Assembly (NCBI GenBank): GCA_937887565.1
Contig: CALABS010000052.1
Span: forward strand, 1 to 64,000
DNA length: 64,000 nucleotides
Reading direction: 5' to 3'
Source of the DNA: an uncultured Rhodospirillaceae bacterium
GTDB lineage: Bacteria; Pseudomonadota; Alphaproteobacteria; Rhodospirillales; Magnetospirillaceae
A model generated the notes under the pieces. That model was not told the origin of the DNA. It worked only from the letters and a program-made list of their open reading frames with translations, and searched no databases. Made by a program: the position numbers and the translations under genes. Below, piece by piece: positions 45,385 to 53,932 of this stretch (its first letter is position 1; every line of letters starts with the position of its first letter).

Positions 45385-45849
45385 ATGGACATCGCCGACC
45401 TCATCTCTCCGGCCGCCGTCATTCCCAACCTGCGCGCCACCTCGAAGAAGCAGGCGCTGCAGGATCTGGCGAAGCGCGCGGCCGAGCTGACCGGACTGCA
45501 CGAGCGCGCCATCTTCGACGTGCTGCTGGAGCGCGAGCGCCTGGGAACCACCGGCGTCGGCAACGGCATCGCCATCCCCCACGGCAAGCTCGGCACGCTG
45601 GACCGGCTGTACGGCCTGTTCGCCCGCCTGGAGCGGCCCATCAATTTCGAATCCATCGACGAGCAGCCGGTCGACCTGATCTTCCTGCTGCTGGCGCCCG
45701 AATCGGCCGGCGCCGATCACCTCAAGGCCCTGGCTCGGGTGTCGCGGCTGCTGCGCGACAAGGGGGTATGCGAGAAACTCCGGGGCACCGACAATTCCGA
45801 TGGGCTCTACGCGCTGCTGACCGAATCGCCGGCCAGCCGGGCAGCGTAG
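45385..45849 (+). CDS. ptsN: PTS nitrogen-regulatory enzyme IIA
   Basis: 154 residues, ATG 45385. The EIIA-Ntr domain has the phosphorylation site His66 in GIAIPHGKL. It receives phosphate from the PtsP-NPr chain and regulates potassium transport, nitrogen metabolism and, in alphaproteobacteria, the stringent response. The usual gene order in the class is rpoN-hpf-ptsN; the ribosome hibernation gene hpf is missing here, and the 219-base gap carries a separate promoter and a structured leader. Confidence 0.95.
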   Translation: MDIADLISPAAVIPNLRATSKKQALQDLAKRAAELTGLHERAIFDVLLERERLGTTGVGNGIAIPHGKLGTLDRLYGLFARLERPINFESIDEQPVDLIFLLLAPESAGADHLKALARVSRLLRDKGVCEKLRGTDNSDGLYALLTESPASRAA

Positions 45850-45904
45850 GAGGCCGGGCGCTTCGCCCCTGTTCCCGCGCCGCGAAAAGCGTTAGAAAGG
45901 GCCC

Positions 45905-46576
45905 ATGAGGACCCTCTACCACCATCCGGTCTGCCCGTTCTCGCGCATGGTCCGCATTGTGCTGGCCGAGAAGAAGCTGGAGTTCGAGGCCCAGGTCGAG
46001 CGCTATTGGGACCAGCGCCCCGACTTCGTGGCGCTGAACCCGGCCTCGGAGGTGCCGGTGCTGGTGGACGAGGGCGGCACCGCCTTCTGCGACGCCACCG
46101 CCATCGCCGAATACCTGGACGAGACCCATCGCGAGCCGCCGCTGTTGCCCGCCGACCCCGTCGGACGCGCCGAGGTCCGCCGCCTGGTCGGCTGGTTCGG
46201 CATGAAGTTCCACCGCGAGGTGACCGCCAATCTGGTCGGCCAGAAGGTGGAAAAGCGGTTGACCACCGCCCATGCCGAACCCGACAGCCGCGCCATCCGC
46301 GCCGGCTATGCCGCTATCCACCAGCATCTCGACTATATCGGCTGGCTGACCGAGCGCCGCACCTGGCTGGCGGGGTCGTCCTACTCGCTGGCCGACATCG
46401 CCGCCGCCGCCCAGGTCAGCTGCATCGACTATATCGGCGACGTCCCCTGGGACCGTCATCCGGGCGCCAAGGACTGGTACGCCCGCGTCAAGTCGCGCCC
46501 CAGCTTCCGCCAGCTGCTGACCGACCACCTGCCCGGCGTGCCGCCCGCCAAGCACTACGCGAACCTGGATTTCTAG
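45905..46576 (+). CDS. fzlA: GST-fold protein, probable FtsZ-binding FzlA
   Basis: 223 residues, ATG 45905. N-terminal thioredoxin-like domain (YHHPVCPFSRMVRIVLAEKK, NPASEVPVLVDEGG, CDATAIAEYLDET) and a C-terminal helical domain (WLAGSSYSLADIAAAAQVSC, DYIGDVPWDRHPGAKDWYAR), ending HYANLDF. The overall pattern, in particular the end, matches the alphaproteobacterial GST-like group that includes FzlA of Caulobacter, which binds FtsZ filaments and is needed for constriction. A catalytic glutathione transferase cannot be excluded. Convergent with the LysE gene; the two stop codons overlap within CTAG. Confidence 0.7.
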   Translation: MRTLYHHPVCPFSRMVRIVLAEKKLEFEAQVERYWDQRPDFVALNPASEVPVLVDEGGTAFCDATAIAEYLDETHREPPLLPADPVGRAEVRRLVGWFGMKFHREVTANLVGQKVEKRLTTAHAEPDSRAIRAGYAAIHQHLDYIGWLTERRTWLAGSSYSLADIAAAAQVSCIDYIGDVPWDRHPGAKDWYARVKSRPSFRQLLTDHLPGVPPAKHYANLDF

Positions 46577-47184
46577 ACCGCCAGGCTGGCGAGGGCGCCC
46601 AGCCCGAACAGCACCAGAAGCGCCCCCGAGACGTGGTTCAGCCGGCTGATGGCGGCGGGGGAGAAGCGGGCTCGGACCAGGATGGTCAACTCGGCCAGCA
46701 CCAGCCACCACAGGGTCGAGCCCAGGAAGATCCCTCCCACCAGCATCCACGCCTCTCCCGATCCGGCCGGCTTGGCGGCGGCGCCCAGGGCGGCGAACAC
46801 CCCCATCACGCCCAGGATGGTGCCGGGGTTGGTGATGGTGATCAGGAAGGTCGAGGCGAAGTCGCGCGCCAGGCCCGGGCCGCGCCCCTCGGGCGGCTCG
46901 ACGGCGAAGGCCGCCGCCGCCCAGGTCTTGGCGCCCAAGGCCAGCATGAACAGGCCGCCCGCCGTCTTCAGCAGCGTCGCGTGGCCGTTGAGGAAATGCG
47001 ACACCGCCCCCAGTCCCAGGCCGACCACCGCGCCGAACACCGTGTCCGCCAGGGCGGCGCCGAGGCCGGCGGCCAGGGCGGCGACGCGGCCGTCGGCCAG
47101 GGCCTTGCGGATGCAGAGGAGTCCCACCGGGCCGATCGGGGCCGCCACCGCGAAGCCGATCGCCAAACCACGCAGGAACACCAT
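46573..47184 (-). CDS. LysE-family exporter
   Basis: 203 residues from ATG 47184; GTG 47193 would add three residues. Six predicted membrane helices. The LysE/RhtB signature is visible as AIGFAVAAPIGPVGLLCIRK at the N-terminus and TITNPGTILGVMGVFAALGA in the middle. Members export amino acids or related small compounds. The substrate cannot be inferred from context. Intact. Confidence 0.88.
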   Translation of the reverse strand: MVFLRGLAIGFAVAAPIGPVGLLCIRKALADGRVAALAAGLGAALADTVFGAVVGLGLGAVSHFLNGHATLLKTAGGLFMLALGAKTWAAAAFAVEPPEGRGPGLARDFASTFLITITNPGTILGVMGVFAALGAAAKPAGSGEAWMLVGGIFLGSTLWWLVLAELTILVRARFSPAAISRLNHVSGALLVLFGLGALASLAV

Positions 47185-47285
47185 GCCGTCCACCCGAGCC
47201 AACTCCAAGGGATAGGTCCGGGCGGAGGGTAGCGGGAAAGGGAGGGGGGGACAATCCTCGTCGACGCCCCGCGCCGTCGTTCCGG

Positions 47286-48272
47286 TCAGGGACGGGGGCG
47301 CTTGAGGCGGCCGCGCACCTCGACCAGCTCGTGGCCCATCTTGCGGATGTCCTGGAGCAGGGTCTCCAGCACCAGGATGACCAGGTCGGGGGTGCGGCCG
47401 ATCTGGGCGGCCAGGGCGGCCTTGGGCAGGACCAGGCAGACGGTGTCCTCGGCGGCCTCGGCCGAGGCCATGCGCGGCTCGCCGTCGATGAGCGCCATCT
47501 CGCCGAAGATGCCCTGCGGTCCCAGATGGCCGAGGACCATCCGGCCGGCGGCGGTGTCCTTGAAGATCGTTACCCGCCCGGTCTCGACCACATAGGCCTC
47601 GTGTCCCTCGGCGCCCTCGTCGAAGATGCGGGTGCCGGCCTTGAAGCGCTTGCGGCTGGTCCGGTCGGAACCGGCTCCGGCCGGACGCGCCTTGGCGGCG
47701 GCCTCGGCCATCGCCCGGCTGACGGTGGGGCGGGCCGACCCCTTGGGCAGCGTGATCAGCGGCTTGGGCTTGGGCAGCGGCGGGGCGACGCGGCGCTCGG
47801 CCTTGTCGGGCGGCCCCCGGTCGACGGTGCGCCGGCAGGGACCGGTGTAGGACTCGGTTTCCACGAACGGGCGCGGATTTACCAGGGCGTTGCGGATGCG
47901 CCGGAACAGGGATTCGGCCGACACCGGCTTGGCCAGGAATTCGGTGACGCCGGCGTTGCGGGCCTCGACCACCTTGTCCATCTCGGCCATGCCCGAGATC
48001 ATGATCACCGGCAGCCGCCGGCAGTCGGGCAGTTCGCCCGACCGCAGGAAGCGGGTGAAGTCGATGCCGTTCATGGGGTTCATGTCGTAGTCGACCAGGA
48101 TCAGATCGACCTTCTGCTCGGTCAGCAGGCTGATGCCGCTGGGGCCGTCGCCGGCCTCGACGATCTGCCGCAGCCCGAACGAATGCAGCGCCGACTTGAG
48201 AAACGAGCGCGCATAGCGGCTGTCGTCGATGATCAGCACCGTCAACGGAGCAAGGTCGATGTCGACAATCAT
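47286..48272 (-). CDS. response regulator fused to a cyclic-nucleotide-binding domain
   Basis: 328 residues from ATG 48272; ATG 48299 is possible. The receiver domain (about 10-130) has IIDDSR acid residues, phosphoacceptor Asp61 in LVDYDMNP, and the Lys of FLAKPVS. A proline/arginine-rich linker (about 145-215) leads to a cNMP-binding domain (about 215-310) whose phosphate-binding cassette FGEMALIDGEPRMASAEA is well kept. There is no DNA-binding or enzymatic output domain, so it probably transmits by protein contact, integrating phosphorylation and a cyclic nucleotide. Divergent from ubiT. Confidence 0.88.
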   Translation of the reverse strand: MIVDIDLAPLTVLIIDDSRYARSFLKSALHSFGLRQIVEAGDGPSGISLLTEQKVDLILVDYDMNPMNGIDFTRFLRSGELPDCRRLPVIMISGMAEMDKVVEARNAGVTEFLAKPVSAESLFRRIRNALVNPRPFVETESYTGPCRRTVDRGPPDKAERRVAPPLPKPKPLITLPKGSARPTVSRAMAEAAAKARPAGAGSDRTSRKRFKAGTRIFDEGAEGHEAYVVETGRVTIFKDTAAGRMVLGHLGPQGIFGEMALIDGEPRMASAEAAEDTVCLVLPKAALAAQIGRTPDLVILVLETLLQDIRKMGHELVEVRGRLKRPRP

Positions 48273-48379
48273 GCGGTCCCAAGTCCCCGGGGCGGCCATT
48301 GCCCCAATATCCCCATCGTCTATCTATCCTTCCGCGCCGGCCATGCCAAGCAAAACGACGCGCAAGAGGGGGGCGCGGC

Positions 48380-48393
48380 TTGACGGCGATCAA
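48380..48393 (+). promoter_or_regulatory. FNR/FixK-type binding site upstream of ubiTUV
   Basis: TTGACGGCGATCAA matches the FNR consensus TTGAT-N4-ATCAA at nine of ten positions. A TATAGG box at 48419-48424 would place the start near 48430, so the site centre lies about 43 bases upstream, close to the -41.5 position of class II activation. Together they suggest oxygen-controlled expression of ubiT, ubiU and ubiV. Confidence 0.65.
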
Positions 48394-48451
48394 GGAGGGG
48401 GGCTATGACCGTCGGGAGTATAGGTCCCGTCGATCGAGGAATGGGAATTTC

Positions 48452-49147
48452 ATGCAGGAAGGTCAGACGCGGCCGGCCGCGAAGCCGGTGACGCCGCCGT
48501 TCTCGCCGGTGCTGTTGTTGGGAATGGCGCTCAGGCCGGTGCGCCCCGCCCTGCTGCAGCCGGTGTTCGACGCCATGCTGCGGGTGATCCGCGGCCGCCA
48601 TCCCGACATCCTGGAGCGCATGGAGCCCTTCGCCGAGTCGGTGGTGTGCATCGATCCGGTCGACCTGCCGTTCATGATCCTGTTCGAGCCCCATCCCGCC
48701 GACCCCCGCCTGGTCGTCCGCCGCGCCGTCGACCCGGCCGAGGTCTCGGCCACCATCCGCGGGCCGCTGGAGACCCTGATCGCGCTGGCCGAGGGCAAGG
48801 TGGACGGCGACGCCCTGTTCTTCTCGCGCCAGCTTCTGATCGAGGGCGACACCGAGGTGGTGGTGGCGCTCCGCAACGCCATCGACGGCGCCGGCATCGA
48901 CCTGGTCGAGGATCTGACCTCGGCCATGGGCCCCTTCGCCCGCCCGGCCCGCCGCGTGGCCGGGGCGGCGCTGGACCTGGTGGCCCATATGCGGGCCAAT
49001 GTCGAGACCCTGCGCCAGGCCATGATCGCCCCCGCGCTGAAGGACCGCGAGCTGCAGGCGGCCCGCCTGTCCGAACTTGAGGCCGAGGTGCGGGCCCTGC
49101 GCAAGGCCGCCCGCGGTCAGGACCGCCGGTCGCGGGGGATGGCGTGA
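48452..49147 (+). CDS. ubiT: UbiT, SCP2-domain protein for anaerobic ubiquinone synthesis
   Basis: 231 residues from ATG 48452. The SCP2 lipid-binding domain covers about 45-165 (MLRVIRGRHPDILERMEPFA, LPFMILFEPHPADPRL, GKVDGDALFFSRQLLIEGDT). UbiT binds ubiquinone intermediates and is the accessory factor of the oxygen-independent hydroxylation pathway. The C-terminal part (about 175-230) is an amphipathic coiled coil (LKDRELQAARLSELEAEVRA). The stop overlaps ubiU. Adjacent ubiU and ubiV make the assignment firm. Confidence 0.9.
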   Translation: MQEGQTRPAAKPVTPPFSPVLLLGMALRPVRPALLQPVFDAMLRVIRGRHPDILERMEPFAESVVCIDPVDLPFMILFEPHPADPRLVVRRAVDPAEVSATIRGPLETLIALAEGKVDGDALFFSRQLLIEGDTEVVVALRNAIDGAGIDLVEDLTSAMGPFARPARRVAGAALDLVAHMRANVETLRQAMIAPALKDRELQAARLSELEAEVRALRKAARGQDRRSRGMA

Positions 49148-50145
49148 TGGAGCTTGCGCGCCCCGAACTGGTCTGCCCCGCCGGCACCCCGGCCGCGCTG
49201 CGGAGCGCGGTGGATGCCGGCGCCGATTGCGTCTATGTCGGCTTCCGCGACGAAACCAACGCGCGGAACTTCCCCGGCCTCAACTTCAGCCGCAAGGAGC
49301 TGGAGGAGGGCATCGCCTACGCCCACGAGCGCGGCGCCAAGGTGCTGGTGGCCATCAACACCTTTCCCCGCGCCGGCCAGCCCGAGCGGTGGCACCAGGC
49401 GGTGGACGACGCCGCCCGGCTGGGGGCCGACGCGGCGATCCTGGCCGATATCGGGCTCATCGACTATGCCGCCCGCGCCCATCCCGAGCTGCGCCTGCAT
49501 CTCTCGGTCCAGGCCGCCGCCTCCAACCCCGATGCCATCCGCTTCTACGCCGATACCTTCGGGGTCAGGCGGGTGGTGCTGCCGCGCGTGCTGACGGTCC
49601 AGGAGATCGCGGCGCTGAACGACAAGATCCGCCCGGTCGAGACCGAGGTGTTCGTGTTCGGCGGCCTGTGCGTCATGGCCGAGGGCCGCTGCGCGCTGTC
49701 CTCCTACGCCACCGGCCAGTCGCCCAACATGAACGGCGTCTGCTCGCCGGCCGGCCATGTCCGCTATGTGGAGGAAGCGTCGGGCGGCGTGACCTCGCAG
49801 TTGGCCGGCTTCACCATCAACCGCTTCGGGGCCGGCGAGCCGGCCGGCTATCCGACCCTGTGCAAGGGCCGCTTCCAGGCGGCCGGCCGCACCAGCTACC
49901 TGTTCGAGGAGCCGACCTCGCTCAACACCCTGGCCATCCTGCCCGATCTCATCAAGGCGGGCGTCACCGCCTTCAAGATCGAGGGCCGCCAGCGCGGCCG
50001 CGCCTATGTGGCGGCGGTGGTGCAGGCGTTCCGGGCCGGCGTCGACGCGGTGATGGCGGGCCGGGCGCTGCCCGACATCGACCTCGACCGCATCACCGAG
50101 GGCGGCCGGCAGACCACCGGCGCTTACGAGAAGGCCTGGCGTTGA
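49147..50145 (+). CDS. ubiU: UbiU, U32-family iron-sulfur protein
   Basis: 332 residues from ATG 49147; GTG 49144 is an alternative. A U32 peptidase-like TIM barrel (ELVCPAGTPAALRSAVDAGA, YVGFRDETNARNF). Four cysteines in the family pattern, in GGLCVMAEGRCALSS, NGVCSPAG and TLCKGRF, bind a 4Fe-4S cluster. With UbiV it hydroxylates the quinone ring without oxygen, using prephenate as the oxygen donor in E. coli. It is not a protease despite the family name. Confidence 0.95.
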   Translation: MELARPELVCPAGTPAALRSAVDAGADCVYVGFRDETNARNFPGLNFSRKELEEGIAYAHERGAKVLVAINTFPRAGQPERWHQAVDDAARLGADAAILADIGLIDYAARAHPELRLHLSVQAAASNPDAIRFYADTFGVRRVVLPRVLTVQEIAALNDKIRPVETEVFVFGGLCVMAEGRCALSSYATGQSPNMNGVCSPAGHVRYVEEASGGVTSQLAGFTINRFGAGEPAGYPTLCKGRFQAAGRTSYLFEEPTSLNTLAILPDLIKAGVTAFKIEGRQRGRAYVAAVVQAFRAGVDAVMAGRALPDIDLDRITEGGRQTTGAYEKAWR

Positions 50146-50153
50146 CCAAGACC

Positions 50154-51062
50154 ATGACCCCGTCCCCCACGTCGCTGACCCTGGGCCCGTGCCTGTTCAA
50201 CTGGCGGCCCGAGACCCTGCGCGACTTCTATTTCCGCATCGCCGACGAGGCCGACGTGGACACCGTCTGCGTCGGCGAGGTGGTGTGCTCGAAGCGCACG
50301 CCGTTCTTCGCCCCCTTCGTGCCGGAGGTGCTCGAGCGCCTGGCCGCCGCCGGCAAGGAGGTGGTGCTGTCGTCTCTGGCCCTGATCATGAGCGAGCGCG
50401 AGTTGGAGCAGGCCCGCGAGCTGGCCGCCGCCGAGGGCTGGCTGGTCGAGGCCAACGACGTCTCGGTCGCCGCCATGATGGGCGGGCGGCCGTTCGTGGT
50501 CGGCCCCATGGTCAACGTCTACAACGAGGGCACCCTGGCTTACCTGGAGGACCGGGGCGCCACCCGCGCCTGCCTGCCGGCCGAGCTGCCGGCCGAGGTG
50601 ATCGGCCTGCTGGCCGGATCGGCCAAGGCCGAGATCGAGGTTCAGGCGTTCGGGCGCTTGCCGCTGGCCATTTCCGCCCGCTGCTACCATGCCCGCTCGC
50701 GCAATCTCGCCAAGGACGGCTGCCAGTACGTCTGCGCCGAGGACCCCGACGGCATGGCGGTGGACACGCTCGACGACGAGCCGTTCCTGGCCGTCAACGG
50801 CACCCAGACGATGTCCTATCACTATCTGGACCTGCTGGCCGAGCTGGGCGACCTACGCCGCATGGGCGTGCACCGCTTCCGCCTGTGGCCACAGGACGTG
50901 GATATGGTGGCGGTGGCGGCGCTGTACCGCGCGGTGCTGGCCGGCGGCCTCGATCCGGCCGAGGCCGGCGGCCGCCTCGAGGCGCTGTGCCCCGGCGCCG
51001 AATTCGCCAACGGCTACATCCATGGTCGTGAAGGTCATCTGTTCGTGGACGCGGACGGTTAA
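50154..51062 (+). CDS. ubiV: UbiV, U32-family iron-sulfur protein
   Basis: 302 residues from ATG 50154. TTG 50142 overlaps the ubiU stop and has AAGG upstream, so a four-residue longer form is possible. U32 fold with LGPCLFNWRPETLRDFYFRI and the cysteine set VCVGEVVCSKR and ARCYHARSRNLAKDGCQYVC, which bind a 4Fe-4S cluster. Partner of UbiU in oxygen-independent ring hydroxylation. The presence of all three genes implies ubiquinone synthesis in anoxic conditions. Confidence 0.93.
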   Translation: MTPSPTSLTLGPCLFNWRPETLRDFYFRIADEADVDTVCVGEVVCSKRTPFFAPFVPEVLERLAAAGKEVVLSSLALIMSERELEQARELAAAEGWLVEANDVSVAAMMGGRPFVVGPMVNVYNEGTLAYLEDRGATRACLPAELPAEVIGLLAGSAKAEIEVQAFGRLPLAISARCYHARSRNLAKDGCQYVCAEDPDGMAVDTLDDEPFLAVNGTQTMSYHYLDLLAELGDLRRMGVHRFRLWPQDVDMVAVAALYRAVLAGGLDPAEAGGRLEALCPGAEFANGYIHGREGHLFVDADG

Positions 51063-51146
51063 GGCACCCCCTTGTCGCTGGCCGCGTGCGGCGGCATACT
51101 GTTCGACCAGACGCGGGCATGCCGGCGCGGGGGTGAACGGTGTCGG

Positions 51147-52166
51147 ATGGGGACAATGGCAGCCGTTGACGAGACGAAGGCGCCGGAGGACGATGGGTCC
51201 ATCCGGTTCGACCACAAATTCTTCCAGTCGTTCGAGGATCTGTATTTCCGCCTCAGCGATACCGGGGAACCCGTGGCCGTCCTCAAGCTGGCCAGCAACG
51301 ATGCCGTCCTGTCCTTCGACGGGATCAAAAAGGAATTCATGCTGGGCGAGGATTCCCACGACGCCCGCATGCTGGCCCAGGTGGCCGAGGGGCTGCAATT
51401 CGTGCGCGGCCTGCGGCCGGGCGAGAACCTGCCCAAGGAAATCCTGACCCGCGAGGCATCGTGGGAACCCACCGACCGTCATCGCCGCATCGCCCACCAG
51501 CGCCTGACCATGCAGTTGGTCACCTGGCTGACCGGCAACGAGCACATCTTCACCTCGGTGGAGGAACTGGCCCAGGTGGCCGAGGACCCGCAGGTCAAGA
51601 AGAACGTCAACCTGGCCTTCGCCGAGGCCGCCGAGGAGATCGGCATCGGCCGCGAGCGCCGCGAGGACGTGATCCACTACATCGAGATGCTGGCCAAGGA
51701 GCTGGCCTATATCGAGGCCGAGCGCGACGTCTACGCCGAGATCAAGAAGATCGACGAGAAGCTGCAGGGGTTGCGCCGCCTCTACTCGGCCGACCGCAGC
51801 ATGATCGAGACCACCGACCAAGTGGCGCGGCTGTCGCAGCGCGCGCTCAAGGTGTTCCAGGACTATTTCGACCAGATCGACGCCCAGACCGGCGAGATTC
51901 TGGCCATGCTCAAGAACATCGACAACCAGGTCGACTACATCCGTTCGGTGCGCGACGAGCTGCACCGCCGCCTGATGCCGTGGGAAGACATCATCCCCAT
52001 CTGGAAGACGGTGTTCGTGGTGCGCTCGGACGAGAACATCAACCGCATCCGCGACATCTACCAGTTCCTGGCGCCGCGCTTCATGCAGGTCAACGACTGG
52101 GTGCTGATGACCAAGCGCGGCCTGGGCGTGAAGAAGAGGCCGCTGGGCGGCATCATGCGGTGGTGA
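51147..52166 (+). CDS. unknown helical protein downstream of ubiV
   Basis: 339 residues from ATG 51147; ATG 51156 is equally possible. I do not recognise the family. No signal peptide or membrane helix. The first 70 residues are mixed strand/helix (FDHKFFQSFEDLYFRLSDTG, VLKLASNDAVLSFDGIKKEF); the rest is nearly all helical and charged, with a probable coiled coil at about 185-300 (YIEAERDVYAEIKKIDEKLQ). A conserved-looking end is WVLMTKRGLGVKKRPLGGIM. It lies 84 bases after ubiV and could share its transcript, but a link to quinone synthesis is not supported by motifs. Confidence 0.75.
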   Translation: MGTMAAVDETKAPEDDGSIRFDHKFFQSFEDLYFRLSDTGEPVAVLKLASNDAVLSFDGIKKEFMLGEDSHDARMLAQVAEGLQFVRGLRPGENLPKEILTREASWEPTDRHRRIAHQRLTMQLVTWLTGNEHIFTSVEELAQVAEDPQVKKNVNLAFAEAAEEIGIGRERREDVIHYIEMLAKELAYIEAERDVYAEIKKIDEKLQGLRRLYSADRSMIETTDQVARLSQRALKVFQDYFDQIDAQTGEILAMLKNIDNQVDYIRSVRDELHRRLMPWEDIIPIWKTVFVVRSDENINRIRDIYQFLAPRFMQVNDWVLMTKRGLGVKKRPLGGIMRW

Positions 52167-52182
52167 GGCGCGGGGCGCCCAG

Positions 52183-52476
52183 TCACCCCTCGCCGTGGAC
52201 TTTCTTCCACTCCTGGGACTCGTGGATGATGAAGGCGTTGATCATCGCCCGGTAGATGTGCTCGATCAGGTCGGGGTCGGTGCCTTCCTCGACGGCGATA
52301 TGGCGGACCTTCAGCACGATGGCCTCGATGCGCTCGTTGTCGACCACGGCGCTCTTGGTCGCCTTGAAACCGGCCGCCTGCTCCACGTAGCCGGCGCGTT
52401 CGGCCAGCAGGGGGACGATCCGCCGGTCCAGCCGATCGATGTTTTCCCGCACCTGCTCAAGGGTCTCGCACTTCAT
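52183..52476 (-). CDS. chorismate mutase, AroQ class
   Basis: 97 residues from ATG 52476, with GGGAGA at an ideal distance; ATG 52479 is adjacent. The AroQ three-helix fold is seen in RENIDRLDRRIVPLLAERAG (catalytic Arg near the N-terminus), AAGFKATKSAVVDNERIEAI and HIYRAMINAFIIHE. It turns chorismate into prephenate, the substrate of PheA encoded at 9524; prephenate is also the oxygen donor for UbiU-UbiV in E. coli. An isochorismate pyruvate-lyase activity cannot be excluded. Confidence 0.88.
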   Translation of the reverse strand: MKCETLEQVRENIDRLDRRIVPLLAERAGYVEQAAGFKATKSAVVDNERIEAIVLKVRHIAVEEGTDPDLIEHIYRAMINAFIIHESQEWKKVHGEG

Positions 52477-52508
52477 CATCGTTCTCCCGGTACACAAGTC
52501 TTCGGACG

Positions 52509-53876
52509 TCAGTAGGCATATTCCCTAAAGATCGGATCGACGTTGCCGCGCCAGCGGCCGTGATAGGCCTCCAGCATCTCCTCGGCCGGGGTTCGCCCGG
52601 ATTCGGCGATGGCCTTCAGGGTATCGAGGAAGATGGACTCGTCGCGGCCCGAATCGTTGAACCGCCGCCGCGCCCTCAGGCCGGCGGCCGACAGCTCCAG
52701 GACCTCCAGGGCCAGGTCGCGGACGGAGCGGCCGCGCACGCTGGCCTTGAGGCCCAGGCGCGGAACCTCGGCGCGCAGGCGCTCGCGCTCCTCGATGGTC
52801 CAGTCCTTGACCAGCTCCCAGGCGGCGGCCAGGGCGCCGTCGTCGTAGAGCAGGCCGGTCCATAGCGCCGGCAGCGCGCACAGCCGCCGCCACGGGCCGC
52901 CGTCGGCGCCGCGCATCTCCAGGTATTTCTTCAGCCGCACCTCGGGGAAGGCGGTGGTCAGGTGGTCGTTCCAGTCGCCGATGGTCGGCACCTCGCCCGG
53001 CAGGGCCGGCAGGCGGCCGGCCATGAAGTCGCGGAACGACTGGCCCGAGGCATCGATGTAGCGGCCGTCGCGGTAGACGAAATACATCGGCACGTCGAGC
53101 ATGTAGTCCACGTAGCGCTCGAAGCCCATGCCGGGCTCGAACACGAAGGGCAGCATGCCGCAGCGGTCGGGGTCGGTGTCGGTCCACACGTCCGAACGTG
53201 ACGACAGCAGGCCCGACGGCCGGCCGTCGATGAACGGCGAACTGGCGAACAGCGCCGTGGCCACCGGCTGCAACGCCAGCGACACCCGGAACTTGGCCAC
53301 CATGTCGGCCTCGGAGGCGAAGTCCAGATTGACCTGCACGGTCGAGGTGCGCAGCATCATGTCCAGGCCCTTGGAGCCGCGCTTGGGCATGTAGTCGCGC
53401 ATGATGCGGTAGCGGCCCTTGGGCATCCACGGGATGTCGTCGCGGCCCCATTTGGGCTGGAAGCCGACTCCCAGGAAGCCGATATGCAGCTTGGCCGCCA
53501 CCTGCTTGACCTGTTTCAAGTGGGCGTAGGTCTCGCGGCAGGTCAGGTGAATGCTGTCCAGCGGCGCCCCCGACAGTTCCAACTGGCCGCCCGGTTCCAG
53601 GGTCACGCTGGCGCCGGTGTCGTCCACCAGGGCGATGAGGTTGCCGTTCTCCTCGACCGGCTGCCAGCCCAGCCGCACCAGCCCCAGCAGCACCGCCTTG
53701 ACGCCGCGCTCGCCGTCATAGGGCAGCGGGCGCAGGTCGTCCAGGGTGTAGGCGAATTTCTCGTGCTCGGTGCCGATGCGCCAAGCCTCGCGGGGCTTGC
53801 AGCCCGACGCCAGATGCTCGACCAGCTGGCGTTTGGAAGTGACGGGGTCGCCGCTCGGTTTGGCGGGTGCGGACAT
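52509..53876 (-). CDS. gshA: glutamate-cysteine ligase, plant-type
   Basis: 455 residues from ATG 53876. First step of glutathione synthesis. The GCS2/plant-type family is shown by WRIGTEHEKFAYTLDDLRPL, LEPGGQLELSGAPLDSIH and TSTVQVNLDFASEADMVAKF, with PMYFVYRDGRYIDASGQSF. This class occurs in alphaproteobacteria and plants and is unrelated in detail to E. coli GshA. In plants it is redox-controlled by disulfides. The upstream start region is 32 bases from the chorismate mutase gene end on the same strand. Confidence 0.95.
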   Translation of the reverse strand: MSAPAKPSGDPVTSKRQLVEHLASGCKPREAWRIGTEHEKFAYTLDDLRPLPYDGERGVKAVLLGLVRLGWQPVEENGNLIALVDDTGASVTLEPGGQLELSGAPLDSIHLTCRETYAHLKQVKQVAAKLHIGFLGVGFQPKWGRDDIPWMPKGRYRIMRDYMPKRGSKGLDMMLRTSTVQVNLDFASEADMVAKFRVSLALQPVATALFASSPFIDGRPSGLLSSRSDVWTDTDPDRCGMLPFVFEPGMGFERYVDYMLDVPMYFVYRDGRYIDASGQSFRDFMAGRLPALPGEVPTIGDWNDHLTTAFPEVRLKKYLEMRGADGGPWRRLCALPALWTGLLYDDGALAAAWELVKDWTIEERERLRAEVPRLGLKASVRGRSVRDLALEVLELSAAGLRARRRFNDSGRDESIFLDTLKAIAESGRTPAEEMLEAYHGRWRGNVDPIFREYAY

Positions 53877-53932
53877 TGGGGGGGTTCCTGACGTGACGGG
53901 CGCGCGGCGGGGGGGCGGAAATCGGGCGGCCC

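Noticed and set aside
48405..48491. 28-codon leader open frame before ubiT with a perfect AAGGAGG site
   Set aside because: It overlaps the ubiT start out of frame and lies upstream of the start predicted from the FNR site and TATAGG box, so it would not be in the transcript. If mapping shows a transcript starting before 48392, it should be reconsidered.
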